Counted from the stretch's first letter, positions 36,458 through 48,987 are shown. The stretch is DNA of 64,000 nucleotides from Reticulitermes lucifugus (GCA_026260175.1 JAKCWW010000045.1:93614-157613), one strand, 5' to 3'. Program-made: numbers and translations. Notes: a model not told the origin generated them from the letters alone.

Positions 36458-38327
36458 TTACAAGTAATTAAAATAAGTGCAACTTACACTTTCGGGTAAA
36501 AAGAGCTCAAAATTATCTAGCAGTGAATGTCGTATTTCAAATGTGACCCGAGTTCTGAAATTATTCCATATCCCTGAGGTACATTAACATTCGAACACAT
36601 ATGGAGCACACGCCAATTACTTCAAAAACACACTCTCTGTGATGTCATGTACGTCGCTGCCTTTGATGTGAACTTACTGCAGGCATAAATGTACTGTTGA
36701 AAAAGCAGAATACATTACACATACCACACTCCATACTATGTTTACTCAATATACATCACATCAAAAATGGTCAAACAGAAGTTGTAGATGTGAATGAGAT
36801 TCGCATTTCATGTTATGTGCAAACTGTTTGTAATAAGAACCTTTTTAGAAGACAAGTTCCGTTTCGTATAAAGGATGGGCCCTACTGGACTGACACGGAC
36901 GAAAATTATATTCGACCACCGCAGGATTTCTACCTACACAATACAACTCAGAGAAACGCGAGCATACAACATAAAGTCTCTACTGGACATACAAGCCGCG
37001 GTCCTGGCGTTCGAGTACACGCAGGACTTCTCAGCCACTGTGCTCATGGAAACTCTCATTTTACTGGACAAACTTAGGGAATAGTATGTCATAAATGGCT
37101 GCAACGAACAACAGAGGCATATGCCTACATATTTCTGACAGCTTTTTAAGTCCACTTACAAGTGAATCTAAACGTTCATGACTGTGAAACCACTAGCTTT
37201 TGCACATCAAAGAAAGAACGAATGCACTTCGGTGATCGCATCACCTACACAGTTTAACTACCGGCGTTCATTCAGTCGTTGTATTTTTTTATTTCACGGG
37301 CCCGAATCGCTTTTCTGCCTACCATATCCTACACTGAAATAATCAAATTCGACATATAAGTCAACTGCCCTGGAAAATACGTGAACCGACGACAAAGTGT
37401 TTGTAAAGCATGTTGAGAAGAGCCCGGAAAAGATACATAAGACTAACCTCCGACCAAAATCTCGTGTCTTTGTTTAATACGTGCAATTATTCCTTAAATA
37501 CAAGCTCATAAAATTGTTCATGATTTCGACACAAAGCACCCTGCTTGTTACAAAGATGACTTCGCAAAAAATAATAAAAATAAAAAATAAAATGCAAGTT
37601 TTAGTATCCTCCTCCAAATTGGATGCCACAGAGGTCAAAGGAGGAACATAAATGCTCCATCGACAATAGATGCAGCAGGGAGAAAGATTATTTGCAGAGA
37701 TGAGGAACAAGACGTGGAATGCGCGTCTCATGGAGAAGAGCTTCAAGAAGTCGTCTACTCATTGTAGGACACTGCATTTTCTTTTACTCAGCACTTAAGA
37801 CCGTACTTTACACGCATACATCTCTCTGACAATAACCACATATTTATATGGTTTCAGCGAACCGCTTTATCTTCCATCTCCCGAAATTTAATACCTGTAA
37901 TATGAGAGTCTGCGGTTAGCTTCACTACCGGCTGTGTTTAACCTATGACCTCGAGTATATAATCTTACGAGCGCAACGATTTTCGCGATAGAGACAAGTG
38001 TTAGTAACATTAAGTACTATTGGTACCACAACTGAAATACAACCCAAAGCTGTTATGAAGACGTTCCACAAGATTTACGAGTATCACTGCAGATGGTGAA
38101 AATTTAAGACAATTCGCTCGATCACATGCAAGTTACAAGTGAAGTCCTTTGCACATGATTCACCGGTTTCAAACGGGAAGAATTCCTCAACTGAATTCCC
38201 ATATGGATGAGAGAAAACTCCTAAACTACTACCTGAAAACTTGCCACTGATTCTAATTATCACCAACAAAATCAATAAAACAAAGATATACAGGATTTAC
38301 AGCATAGTCAGATCATTCTCAAATGCA
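36458..38327. other. No gene seen
   Basis: Unclassified intronic DNA. A 126-codon frame at 36.7-37.1 kb lacks splice signals, domains or a conserved look. Confidence 0.5.
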
Positions 38328-38570
38328 CTAACCCTTTAAAAACTTAATCTGACATAATTTGTTTAAAGTTTCAGTTCGTACTGCGCTGTAAACACACACT
38401 GTCTCGATTATAGAAAACACCTACGTGTAGTTAAGAGTTTATAGGGAAATAATCGCGCTTGTTCCGACATCCATACAAAAAACAAACACGCACTCTGTGG
38501 GCTGAACATGGAGTTTCTGACCGTCAAACCTGGTGACACATAAAGTAACCACTGGACATTAAAGGGACTG
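38328..38570. mobile_element. piggyBac-like MITE, family G, copy G2
   Basis: Left end CTAACCCTTTAAAAACTTAA; right end cattaaaGGGac near 38566. Interior gtttcagttcgtactgcgct, gtaaacacacactgtctcga and gaaataatcgcgcttgttcc align with G1. Confidence 0.6.
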
Positions 38571-38874
38571 ATGACAACGTTTTTACGGGCCCTTTTAAAT
38601 AAAGAGTAGCAGATAAGAAATCACACGTGATTGACGGAGGAACGCTGCTTGATGAAGGAAAGCATTTAAATCCCTCATGTTTAGATGAATTACAAAAATC
38701 ATGTCTTGCTTTTTTCACGCTTTTCTTAGAGATTAGTTATGCTTGCAACATTTTGACTTATTTTCTTCGCAAACGTTTTAAGTTGGATGCACATACATAC
38801 AGCCCACATACGACTACGCAGTTCCACGCAGCCGAGTGTTTCTTCAAAAGTTAAAGTCGCTCTGTTCGTCCACA

Positions 38875-39125
38875 TTATCTACCACTGTTATGGAACCAAA
38901 GTTCACTACCGTGATCACAAAAGCCCGCCACTGGTTCCCATCCTATGCCACGTGAATCAGTCCTCGCCTAATCCTACGTCTCTCAGACCCCTTTCGTATT
39001 ACAATTCCATCTACACCTACTTCTCCAAAGTTATCTCTTCCTCTCATACTGGCTAAATTCTACATGCATTTATCATTTTCTCCATGCATGATGCATGCTC
39101 CATCCATCCCACACTCCTCAATTTC
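38875..39125 (+). repeat. Dispersed repeat family E, copy E2
   Basis: ttcactaccgtgatcacaaa, gcccgccactggttcccatc and gtgaatcag, translating VHYRDHKSPPLVPILCHVNQ, correspond to YRVQYYPPLAPILGHMNQ on the minus strand at 46.4 kb. The family is one I know as spurious peptides in many arthropod genomes. Its class is not evident here. Confidence 0.55.
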
Positions 39126-39819
39126 ACTACCCTAACAATATGTTATGAATAATACGCATTATTATACTCCTTATTCCAGTTAGTAGGCTCGAAAAATAAA
39201 AGCTGCAAGATAAGTGGCGCCTATTCCTTGCTGGGCGCCACTCCGACATACTAACACCAGCGCTCTCTTCACTCAAAATAAAATAAAAAATGTACGTATA
39301 ACGTAACACTGAGGAACGTTCTGATCTTTCCGAATCGACCTTTCCAAGATGGTCATACCATTTAATCGACGGGGAGGTCACAATGTGTCATTGTCAGCAA
39401 ATATGCACATGTTATTGAATGGTATTACCATTATTTGGGTCTGTTATTGTACTTCTTCGTAGAACTTATTATTTATATACCTGCGTTCATTTTATCAAGT
39501 TTATAATATACGTAACCTCAATTCGTCAACCCATCGTAATATTTTGTAACAGTAGAATTAAAAAACAATATTTCGTACACAATTTACGGGTATATTCATT
39601 ATATACCTACACACCAAATTTCACATACATAGACATAATAAATAAATATTAAATATTATGATTGCAGGTTTTTATCTTCCTTAATTATATGCATCGTGTA
39701 AATCGCATAAAGCAATATGGCAGATTAGTACAGATTACTGTCAACAGCAAGCATGGTAAGGTTAGTAACCGGAGCAGTCGTGTACGTACGTAGGTATTCA
39801 CGTGAAATGCCTCTTACTT

Positions 39820-39990
39820 TTGTCAGATTTTAACCAAACTTAAATTTCCTCAACATATTTCAGTAAAATCTTACAATATAAAACCTAAAAAAATCCGTCA
39901 AGCGGGAGCCGAGCTGTTCCATGCGGACGGATGGACGGACAGACGTGAGAAAGCTAATCGTCGCTTCTCGCAACTTTATGAACGTGCCTA
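39820..39990 (+). mobile_element. Dispersed repeat family F, copy F3 (right end only)
   Basis: aaatccgtcaagcgggagcc, gagctgttccatgcggacgg, taatcgtcgcttctcgcaac, then atgaacgtgcctaa. Matches the last 170 bases of F1. The left end is missing. Confidence 0.6.
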
Positions 39991-41632
39991 ATAATTACTA
40001 TCATTTAATCTGCCATACAACCATATGCACCCCTCTCACGAAGACATATTCAACGGACACTACACATAAATTTCCTCTCGTGGCCACAAAGCAGTTCATA
40101 AACATAAAATAAGCAATAATGCTAATCAGCAAGCTCAACAGCACCATGCATTAAACAGACGAGACAGAGTAAAATTTACTACGAAGACCATACAAGTTTT
40201 ACAACACCCATCGCCATCATTAACTCTTGTGAAGTTGCTGGCACTGAAGCTTATAAAACGATTCACTCTTCGGTCAAGTAACGTCTGTTTAATAATCACT
40301 TAAAGTAGGACCTCTCATTTGCTTTCCTTCTCTCAACAGAGCACAAGAAGGCACGATATTTGCCGTAGAATACATCAGTGCCATTGTTAGGATTTCCGAT
40401 TCCCTTATATGGGCTGTACATAACATGAAGTTACTTCAGCATTCTGAGGACCATCAGCTCTTCACTTAGTGTATAGCTACGCGGTTTGGGCTTGAATTAT
40501 ATACTTAGGCGTTGTCAATCATCACAGAAACCTCAAAGAAGACAAAGCTGTAGGAACTTAATTCAATTACGTACACTATACACACGGACCTCGAAGTCAT
40601 CACGTACAAGACCGTTAAAACAGTTGAACATCTATTATTTTAAAACTCTTGCACGCACCAGCTCGAAGTGAAAAAAAGTTACACATATTTACATAGTAAG
40701 TCTATAGCACATGTGCATTAGCAAGACGTTGATTCGGAGTTCCAAACCCTACATACCAACAGTTCAAGAGGAGAGTAAGCGAACGCAGATTCTTAAAAAT
40801 GTACTTTTCCTCCACTGTATTCCATTTCAGAGGGTTTTATAATGACAAAATGACACAGGGTTGCATCAGACTGTCTTCACAAAACCTAATAAAAAGCAGA
40901 CTGTCAGATTAAATACGTTCCTAATTTCAAATAACTGCGTCGTGTCCACTTAACCGCAAAATGTGTCTATAAATATTAACAAGCTCTGCTAGGACATGAG
41001 AAGTTTCCTCCGAGGAATCTTATCGACACATATTCAGAAACATTTTGAACACCGTAAGGAAATTCCTGCTGCCAGTAAAATGGCTTTGGAGTCCACAAAA
41101 TATACATAATACCAAATTCACCACGGCTGCTTTAATTTTCGATGCGAAACTGCCAACAACAAAAGATCATCATTTACCAGAAGCGTGTGGCAATGTGATC
41201 CTAGAGTGGCGCCTAAGGGATTTTTCCTTTCGATATCTACAGAATAATTTTTGAACGCGGAACTGAGTACTGCAGATCGGAGGCCATCATCGGTCGCTAA
41301 GCAACAACGCAGCTACGAGCGGGTTCTGCGTTCATCTGGAAACACTGTGTAATACGAACTCACAATTTAGAGGCCTGTTTCCATCATTCATAAACTACCC
41401 TGTACAGATACGGAAATATTTTGCTACATACATTTTCAGTTTAGCGTTATATAAATTCGGCCTACGTATGTGCGTGTGGGAGCAGGAGGTGTGCGTGCTC
41501 TGTTGTGTCTTGAATCTCTTTTACTTTCCCAGTCGACCAACAAACTTTTCTCTCTTAGTCCTTGGGCTCTCACGCTGGCATTCAATATGGTAAATCGGCT
41601 TTCAGGATTAGGCCGCATAAATGAAAGAAGAC
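39991..41632. other. No gene seen
   Basis: Unclassified A/T-rich intronic DNA. Frames of 60-70 codons only. Confidence 0.5.
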
Positions 41633-41673
41633 TATCCGACATTTCGGCAAACATTACATGTGCCATCTTCCGG
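41633..41673 (-). ncRNA. Hammerhead-like motif, eroded
   Basis: Minus strand: CGGAAGA (for CTGAAGA), T, stem GGCA / TGCC around an 11-base loop, GAAATGTCGGA. GTC is present as a possible cleavage triplet. Confidence 0.4.
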
Positions 41674-42216
41674 GGAGTAATCTGAGGGCTCTGATATAGA
41701 TATGCCAGTGGACGGGTTGTGGTAGCTGATGGCCTGCTTGGTTGGGACAGGACAGCACTGATAACCAAGTGGCGTACGTCTTCATGGTAACGAAATGGGA
41801 GATGAAAAGATATTCCTAGGAACTTTGACAGAGGTTGGGCGGACGTGACAAGAGGCGAGGTAAACTTCTAGCCCTGGTTTCTCTCTCGAGCCGATAAAAT
41901 TAGATTCCCCTCACTTAGAACATCCCTAAACGTAGATTGTCAACCTCTAAAGCCGAACTCTACGAACGCTCGCTATCTATGCGAGCGAGAGAAAATTAGC
42001 GCAAGAAAATATAGGTAACTCAAAGACAGCCACAAAAAGGTTATATTAAAATGTGTCCATGTGAAATGTGAAATGTGTCCAGTATGTTCGTTTACTTAAC
42101 AGCCTAAGAGAATTGTTATTTCAGTAATTTAACTTCCCTTCTAAATAAAACATAACTTACAAAAGTGAATATATTTCCAAGTAATTGCACTAATTTATAT
42201 ATACATAGGCTACGGC

Positions 42217-42251
42217 AACATGTTTCGACTATTATCTATAGTCATCCTCAG
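42217..42251 (-). ncRNA. Hammerhead-like motif with perfect stem II
   Basis: Minus strand: CTGAGGA, T, stem GACTAT / ATAGTC with loop agata, GAAACATGTTG. The core is intact apart from the extra T, and GTT could serve as the cleavage triplet. Flanks do not pair convincingly as stem I. Confidence 0.5.
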
Positions 42252-42539
42252 GGAGTACTGATACACGAAGGATATAAATAATTACGTTGTAACTTCGTCG
42301 ACAGCAAATGGTACAATAATAAGTGTAAAGCAAATTATTACAATAAAATATATGTTGACAACTATAAATTAAAACTATACAGGACTTATACTAAAATCGT
42401 ATGCATCCAGACATCTCGAATCAGTAAAATTCTCTTCGAATCGGGATGAGTAGTGAGTCTGGAAACTGGAAGGTTAAAAATAAACACGACCTGAAAAGAA
42501 AAACACGACATTCTGAGATGCGATGTCGCGTATATTCAC

Positions 42540-42710
42540 GGACAGATACCATACTTTCGGAGGAGCCTACTGCCTCCATCTTCAGAATATACGTTACCCT
42601 ACTGCCCTAAAAATGAAGGCAGCAGTTTCACCCCGAAACTTACGTATCCATCCAAACCAAATTACGTCATATTCAACCTTCGCATTCACAGCAATGAGAA
42701 CCCCAAATGT
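42540..42710. mobile_element. Foldback element with hammerhead-like ends
   Basis: Left arm (minus strand, 42551-42586): CTGAAGA, T, GGAGG / CCTCC, GAAAGTATGG. Right arm (plus, 42606-42642): an eroded cctaaaaATGAAGGCAGCAG, CCCCGAAACTTACG. The right arm continues through caaccttcgcattcacagca and atgagaacccc, the same block that follows the motif at 44.96 kb. Spacer about 20 bases. Confidence 0.55.
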
Positions 42711-43757
42711 TATGGTTAGCATGCACAGGAGGGACTACGTTTATAGAATCACAGTGATATGAAACGGATATGAAGCCGCAGCACATGAGTACAGAAGCAC
42801 GGAAGACTACTGACACTTCCAACCGCTAAACACTTGTTAGAGAAGAGATAAGCTTGCGTTGCTCCTGCAGGAACTGTCGGCTCGAGTTTAAGACCGGACC
42901 AATAACATTGTCACGAATCAATCTCCACGTGACACGACAACGCGTGACGTTGCTATTATCAGTGTGTTTGTACATAAAAGTAGTAAAGACTGATGTGAAC
43001 GGAAATACAAAAGTGTTCACGAAAACCGTAAGTAATTACGGAAATACAATTTATCTAAAATGGAACCGACATGTCTACTCATAAAGCCATCTCGTTCCAC
43101 GTTAAAATAAACATGCCATTTTTACTTAAAAGCACCAAAAATGTGACTAAAATCCTTCCTCTTACAGGCCGGTTAAACTGCAAGTCACATTCACAACTTC
43201 CAAAAATGTGTTCAAAACCGGAAGGCACAATAGATGCAATGACCAATGTTTTGGCTTCACTTGGCATGGCCGATGTTACCAACATGACAGGGTGAATGAG
43301 CACCCAACCGCTCGCGCACTACAAACCATAACCTAACGGATCTTTGGCTTTCAAGCGAGAAGGGCCGTATTTCACATATCAATAACTTCCCTTTTTTTTT
43401 TTTTTGCTCCGGGTGATCAATCACAGTAAGTGGTGATGCAGTGGTGGTGAGAGCCAGTTTCCTCACACCAACTAAAACAACTGACACACGACATCGGGTT
43501 TGCAGAGTGGCATGAAGTGTCACACAGAAAGCATTATGAAGCGCAAACCACAAAGACAACACAGAGGTCAACCCAGGCACGGCTAATACTTCAGTCGTGT
43601 TTACTTTCTTCTGCAGCTTTCATGGTCTAGGCCCCCTGAACTTCTGCAATTATGATCTTCTACACATTTCGTGGGACAACTGGACAAGTAACAGGTTCAT
43701 CGCAAGGCCTGCAGCTACACAGGAGAACACAAAACCTACAGATAAAACATAAACATA

Positions 43758-43795
<38 letters not shown>

Positions 43796-44954
43796 CTTCG
43801 AGCGAACCCGCGACTCCGGTGTTCAAAGAATGTGAAGAGAGTACGGGCCGTTAAGCGTGAGGCAACTACTGTGGTAAGCCTATAATTACTGGTGGATTTC
43901 ATGCTAATTGCGACGAAGGTGGACACGGGTAACCTGGATGTATGACAAAAATGTGCACTGTTCATGTTACAATGCAAAGACAGCTACATATTTTAACAGA
44001 AAACAAAATATTTGTTAAGGTTGGCGCCTAGAGGAAAGATGTCACTATACTATAAAGCAAATCCAAGAATGCTTTCTCATCTCTGACAGCTACCACGAGT
44101 ACTACTGCCATCAAATATCTCACTAAGGAGTTGAAATATTTTTCGCAACAAATCCACGCACGTGAATTTCATTATACGCAACAAATTCCACTCAATAGTT
44201 TTGAATTCAGCGAATGTTTGACGAATGACATTAAAAATATGCCATGTGACATCTTAATAGTTAAGCAGTACACATTTGTCATAGTCCGTCGTGTTAATTA
44301 TCGCCATAATCGTGAAGTGGGTCATGTGCTTACCACCGGGGCGTCTGACATAATAATAATAAGAATCGGTTATCATGAAGACAGTTAAATGATTACCCGC
44401 CTTAGACTTCACACTGCAGAAACATATCCAATTACTTCAGAGCCCAACAAACGACGAGCTTCACCACAACGTGCACTCCTTAGCCTACACCATCTCAACC
44501 GTTACAACGTAATGGCTTATCCATTATTTTAAATTAGTATCTAATAACTTGTTTGCTGTAGGGTTCACCTTAATCTGTATAAGATTCCATTATCAATTCT
44601 CACAGAATGTGACATAAAAGTGTTACCCGGATCAGTTCTTTGGTGGGGGTGACTGACAACTGGACTCCGTCAGCTGATCTGAGCTTGCTACCACTCATCA
44701 TAAATATCCCCAAAATGTCTGATTTGTTTTGTCAGAACTGAAGCAGCTCATCAGCTATGAATACGTAATTGTATCAGTGTCCATTACATAGACAGTCACC
44801 TCGGCATGACGTACAGCGTGCCCAAACTAATTTCGTTACAATATTAGTAGACGGCAGACATCCCGTTCCGTATTAACATATAACGTTCTTTAAGATGACT
44901 GAACTTGCTGTCAAGTAGCTACTACCCATAGCCACAAACTTAAATGACTCCAGT
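42711..44954. other. No gene seen
   Basis: Contains a T13-14 run near 43390, a (TA)n tract (43762-43793) and unclassified DNA. The frames of 105-107 codons on the minus strand have no domain; one spans the (TA)n tract. Confidence 0.5.
43762..43793 (+). repeat. (TA)n microsatellite
   Basis: About 16 TA units. Confidence 0.95.
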
Positions 44955-45080
44955 CAACCCTGATGACGGAAACAGCAGGTTACTCCGAAACGCCAACAAA
45001 TATCTAAAATACTAATGACGTCACAACCCAGCAGACAGTAATTTTCATATTCACCGGCGTGAGAACCTCAAATCCCACAC
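44955..45080 (+). mobile_element. Single arm of the hammerhead-like foldback family
   Basis: CTGATGA (44960), then CGGAAAC ... GTTACTCC (imperfect stem), CGAAACGCC, followed by gacgtcacaacccagcagac, agtaattttcatattcaccg and gtgagaacctcaaatcc. The reverse strand translates as VGFEVLTPVNMKITVCWV, a peptide signature I recognise from a repeat widespread in insect assemblies. No opposite arm nearby. Confidence 0.55.
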
Positions 45081-45438
45081 TGGCAGTTCGGTTCGCAAAG
45101 AACAATGTGGCCAAACATATAATTCTCTTGAAATACTTCCCTTTTACTGCTCGGCTGTTTCTGAGCTCTGAACTTAGTAATAAGGTCCAAATAGTCCTCC
45201 CTCTAATTAGTGTCAACAACAGCATATCCTAGCTTCCTCTGTTTTGCCTTATATTCCTAAAACATCAAACAACAAAGACAAGTTGCATCAAAGAAAGGCG
45301 AAGTCGCTCATTCCTCAACGACACACACGTAATTATCGCGTAGGCTAGCTACAAAATGTCTACTGTTTAAAAGACCATTTTAAATCACTTTAAACACCGA
45401 TCGCCCTGCCTCATTCTTTATTATAATGTAAAAGTTGA

Positions 45439-45653
45439 TTAACCCTTTAAAGACATTAACCCGAGTCATACTCCAAGATTAAGTTCCTACCGCGCAGTAA
45501 ACACGCCCCGTCTAGGTCATAAAAACCAACCAGTTAATGCTGTATAGGAAAATAATCGCCGTTTGTTCCGAGATATATACAATACACATACATGCACTCC
45601 GAATTTCTGAACTGTATATGTGGCAGTAAGTTTGCTGGGTTTTGAAGGGTTAA
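45439..45653. mobile_element. piggyBac-like MITE, family G, copy G1 (215 bp)
   Basis: TTAACCCTTTAAAGAC at 45439 and TTTTGAAGGGTTAA ending at 45653: inverted ends starting CCC(A/T)-rich, inside TTAA at both sides. Known: piggyBac elements insert at and duplicate TTAA, and their ends begin CCC. No coding capacity, so non-autonomous. Best-preserved copy of three. Confidence 0.75.
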
Positions 45654-46089
45654 ACAGCACAAACATGTATACGCATATATCTATCTTCCATTTTCATGCA
45701 CATTTATAAAAATCAACAGTAGTGAAGAAGCTTGAAATGACAGCCCCGCAGGCGGACAGTAGCTATATCTACACCACTACACTGTGCACGTGCAAGCGGC
45801 GTTGCTGTTCGTAGTTCCGTTCCCCCACTCTTCACAAATATCCGCCTTAAAGACTCAGTAATTAGCAATTAGTACTTATTAAAGAATGCAAAAAAAGGTC
45901 AAAAACATATCACACAAATATAAAAGGCATAATTCATACACTTACACAGTTCCAACTCTTTTCATATCATGAGATATCGCACACGTGTAAGTACTGACAA
46001 TTCATTTGCAGTTAGAGTACTTCTGTGTAAGAAAGGAATTATTTTAAACAGTTCCAAACACGGCCAACATCCTAATGAATATGTAAATA

Positions 46090-46500
46090 TGTACACCCCC
46101 AAGGGGGGGGGAAGGAGTAACAGGAAACTGCAGAATATTGTATAATGAGGTGCTTTCATCATTTGTACTCCCTACCAAAGATTCAGGTGATCAAGCCAAA
46201 GAGGATGAGAGGGGTAGCATGTGGCACGCATGGGGGTAAGAGAAATACGTATAGGGTTTTGGTGGGGAAATCTGAAGAAACGAGACCACTTGGAGGAAAT
46301 AGACATAGATAGGACGACAATATTAAAATGAATCTCAAAGGAACAGGATGAGAGGGCGTGGACCTGATTCATGTGACCCAGGATAGGGGCAAGTGGCGGG
46401 TAGTACTGAACACGGTAATTAACTTCTGGGTTCCTTAAAATGGACGGAATGTCTTGACTAGCTAAAAAACTGCTATCCTCTGACGAAGAATCTGCTCCAT
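46090..46500 (-). repeat. Dispersed repeat family E, copy E1 (longest)
   Basis: A 142-codon minus-strand frame reads SSEDSSFLASQDIPSILRNP, YRVQYYPPLAPILGHMNQ, SISSKWSRFFRFPHQNP, a translated signature I know from repeats across arthropods. Not a host protein: copies at 38.9 kb (+) and 51.9 kb (-) are broken. The sequence continues left to a G-rich run (46087-46095). Confidence 0.6.
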
Positions 46501-47412
46501 GGAGACAGTTCTGTGAACATATATAAACCACACACATTGTAGCACTACGAAATAAACAGCTTGTATCATGCCGGTCACAGGACACCAAGTGGTTGTTCAC
46601 CTCAGAGTATGGTTACATCCTCGAGCAGTAAAATCTTCCGAAGCAGAACTTTTATTCCAGTCCAGAACTGCTTTTCCTAATTCATGGGCCGTGAGGGGAG
46701 AGGGTAACAAGGAAATAAAACCGCACAATCACCTTACCTTGTTAACAAGTATTTGTGGAGGTACTTAATTCGTGGATTCCTTAACAACATTACGAATTAC
46801 ACAGACACTGTAACTTCCACTGAGGTCAAGGAATGATTATGAACCGAACATGAATGTCGGAGGTAGATGTCGTGGCCTATTTAACACTACCCTGGCATCA
46901 GCAACATCAACAATCTGCCAGACAGTCGTCACTCTTGTTGATATTGGAGCCGATACTCTAGATGTATAGGACAGCACGCAAAATACAGCTACACAAATTA
47001 CTTATGCGAATTAGAGACAAAATCATTTGTTTCCCAACAAACATTCCGTAAAACTGCTTTCATCCCTTGCCACAATTACAAGAAATATTTCAAGGAAGTA
47101 ATGTTCCACTATATCACATTCGTAACGTTTATAAACTCAGAAATTTCTTGAAAATAATTACAGCCATATCAAAGCGTGTCCCCTTGTGTCCTGATACAAC
47201 AGTCGGGCTACGAAATAAATTGAAAGATCCGCACACATTTTAATTTTGATATGAACAATGCGTATTTGAATCGAAACAAGCACACACAAACAATGCAAAA
47301 ATTACCACAGTAACGCTTGTTAACAACGCTGTCTAAACTGCAAGGGTTACAAAGTATCGACTGAGATGCGAAAGTTTACCATGCATCATTATCGTGTAAG
47401 GATTTGAAGAAG
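46501..47412. other. No gene seen
   Basis: Unclassified intronic DNA between family E1 and SINE D. Confidence 0.5.
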
Positions 47413-47697
47413 AATGTCCTGTTTATACCCGATTCCATTGGCCGCGCGGTCTAAGGCGTGGGTCTGCGACCGCTCGCTTGCTGGGATTGCGGGTTCTAAT
47501 CCGGCCGGGGGCATAGAGGGCTGTCTATTGTAAGTGTTGTGTGTGTCAGGTAGAGGTCTCTGAGTCAGGCTGATCACTCGACCAGAGGAGTCCTACCGAG
47601 TGTGGTGTGTCTGAATGTGATCGTGAAGCATCGTTAATGAGGAGGCCCTGGCCCACTAGGGGCTGTTGCGCCAAGGGGAAAAAATGTCCTATGTATA
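47413..47697 (+). mobile_element. SINE family D with probable target-site duplication
   Basis: tRNA-like head ggccgcgcggtctaaggcgt, then a long variable-arm-like segment and a B box relic in gcgggttctaatccgg (about 47486-47501). The body runs aggtagaggtctctgagtca, ctcgaccagaggagtcctac, and ends ccactaggggctgttgcgcc with an A run. Flanks aatgtcctgtttata (47413-47427) and aatgtcctatgtata (47683-47697) match 13 of 15, a likely duplication. The head suggests a Leu/Ser-type tRNA; that is inference. Confidence 0.75.
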
Positions 47698-47699
47698 TA

Positions 47700-47833
47700 T
47701 CATCCTAGCATTCTCGCGAAATGAGGAAAATCCCAATCAGTAGAACCGGTCACCCGGACGAGAATCAAACTGATATTTCATGAATACAGTGGCAGAGCTG
47801 ATGCACAGTTGCAGCCAGGCCGACCAACCTAAT
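47700..47833 (-). mobile_element. Another tRNA-like SINE relic, next to SINE D
   Basis: Minus strand: ggttggtcggcctggctgca, actgtgcatcagctctgcca, a B-box-like cagtttgattctcgtccggg (about 47755-47774), then tgggattttcctcatttcgc. Only one copy seen. SINE D seems to have inserted at its 3' end. Confidence 0.45.
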
Positions 47834-48944
47834 TCAAAGAGCAGCCCTCTCACACACAGCATTACACTGCGGTAGGTATCCCATCTGATGCGGTTGTCCC
47901 ATAACAATCAGTATATGGCAGGCAAAGTGAGGAACAAGCATCATGTCACATTCCGTCATAGAGTAACGAATTTCCGGTTGGGTTCGATCACGTAGCACAC
48001 GTGTTGTGGCAATATGCCACGACAGTAGCCGCGTTGAAGGGAATGAGGATCATTCCTCTTGAGAATAATGCTACGCACCACGAAACACATCCAATCAATC
48101 ACACCTCTGGAACAAAACTATTGTTATTTATGCAAAATAGTTACGTATGAGTGGATTTCCTTACAAAGAGATATGGGTAGATCATTTAAAAACGGGCTAT
48201 GAAGTTACAAGAAGCTTGAAGAAAAGCCGTGAACAGCAAAAGACGAGGCATGTGAATAACAAAATTGTAAAAAATGGAAAATTTCTAGACCCAGAAAATG
48301 TGTCCCACTATCAAAGAACGCTGCTCTATACTATTTGGTTATCACCGAAAAAATACGTGACAGTATTCAGTAATCCACACGATCCGAATTAAAGACCATT
48401 AAAATACACACCTGTAGCGCTGCTGCTGTATAAATTGAATTTCAATTTGAAATTAGGCAAGACAAGATTTATCTACCCACCCCAACGTCTAGCCCGGACA
48501 AAACATTGTCCCCATTAGCTTATTTATGTCACATGTTCAAATGCAACCGCTGTTTTGTAACTGACTGCATTTCTCAGCAGTCAAACTAATAACAACGGAA
48601 TTCGATATCCACTTCTAAAAGTTAGTAGTCGCTGATAGCTTCTTATAAGGGCAAATGTTTTCAAATGCAACAGATCGCCGTGTCTCTTAGGCATCTTCTA
48701 CGACGTGCATGTGATGCGGAACGGTATCAGTGGTCAGTGCAGGAGATGCTCAGGTCTCGACAGCTGCTATCCCAAGTCCATCACAGCTCGATCAACGCAG
48801 TTAGTCTATCTCACTGATACTGTGTGGAAACGTACATAACAGTGCTTAATCTGGTATATTGGGGGATCTATTCTAAAAGTTCGAGTTTTAATGGTAAACA
48901 CACACCTACATACACCACATACAGACATGCAACACGAGAATTAC

Positions 48945-48987
<43 letters not shown>

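Noticed and set aside
46172-46600. 142-codon minus-strand frame
   Set aside because: It lies in repeat family E, whose other copies here are broken. Treated as repeat, not gene.
47389-47577. Minus-strand frame reading PPAGLEPAIPASERSQTHAL
   Set aside because: It is the reverse strand of SINE D, a well-known kind of spurious insect protein, not a gene.
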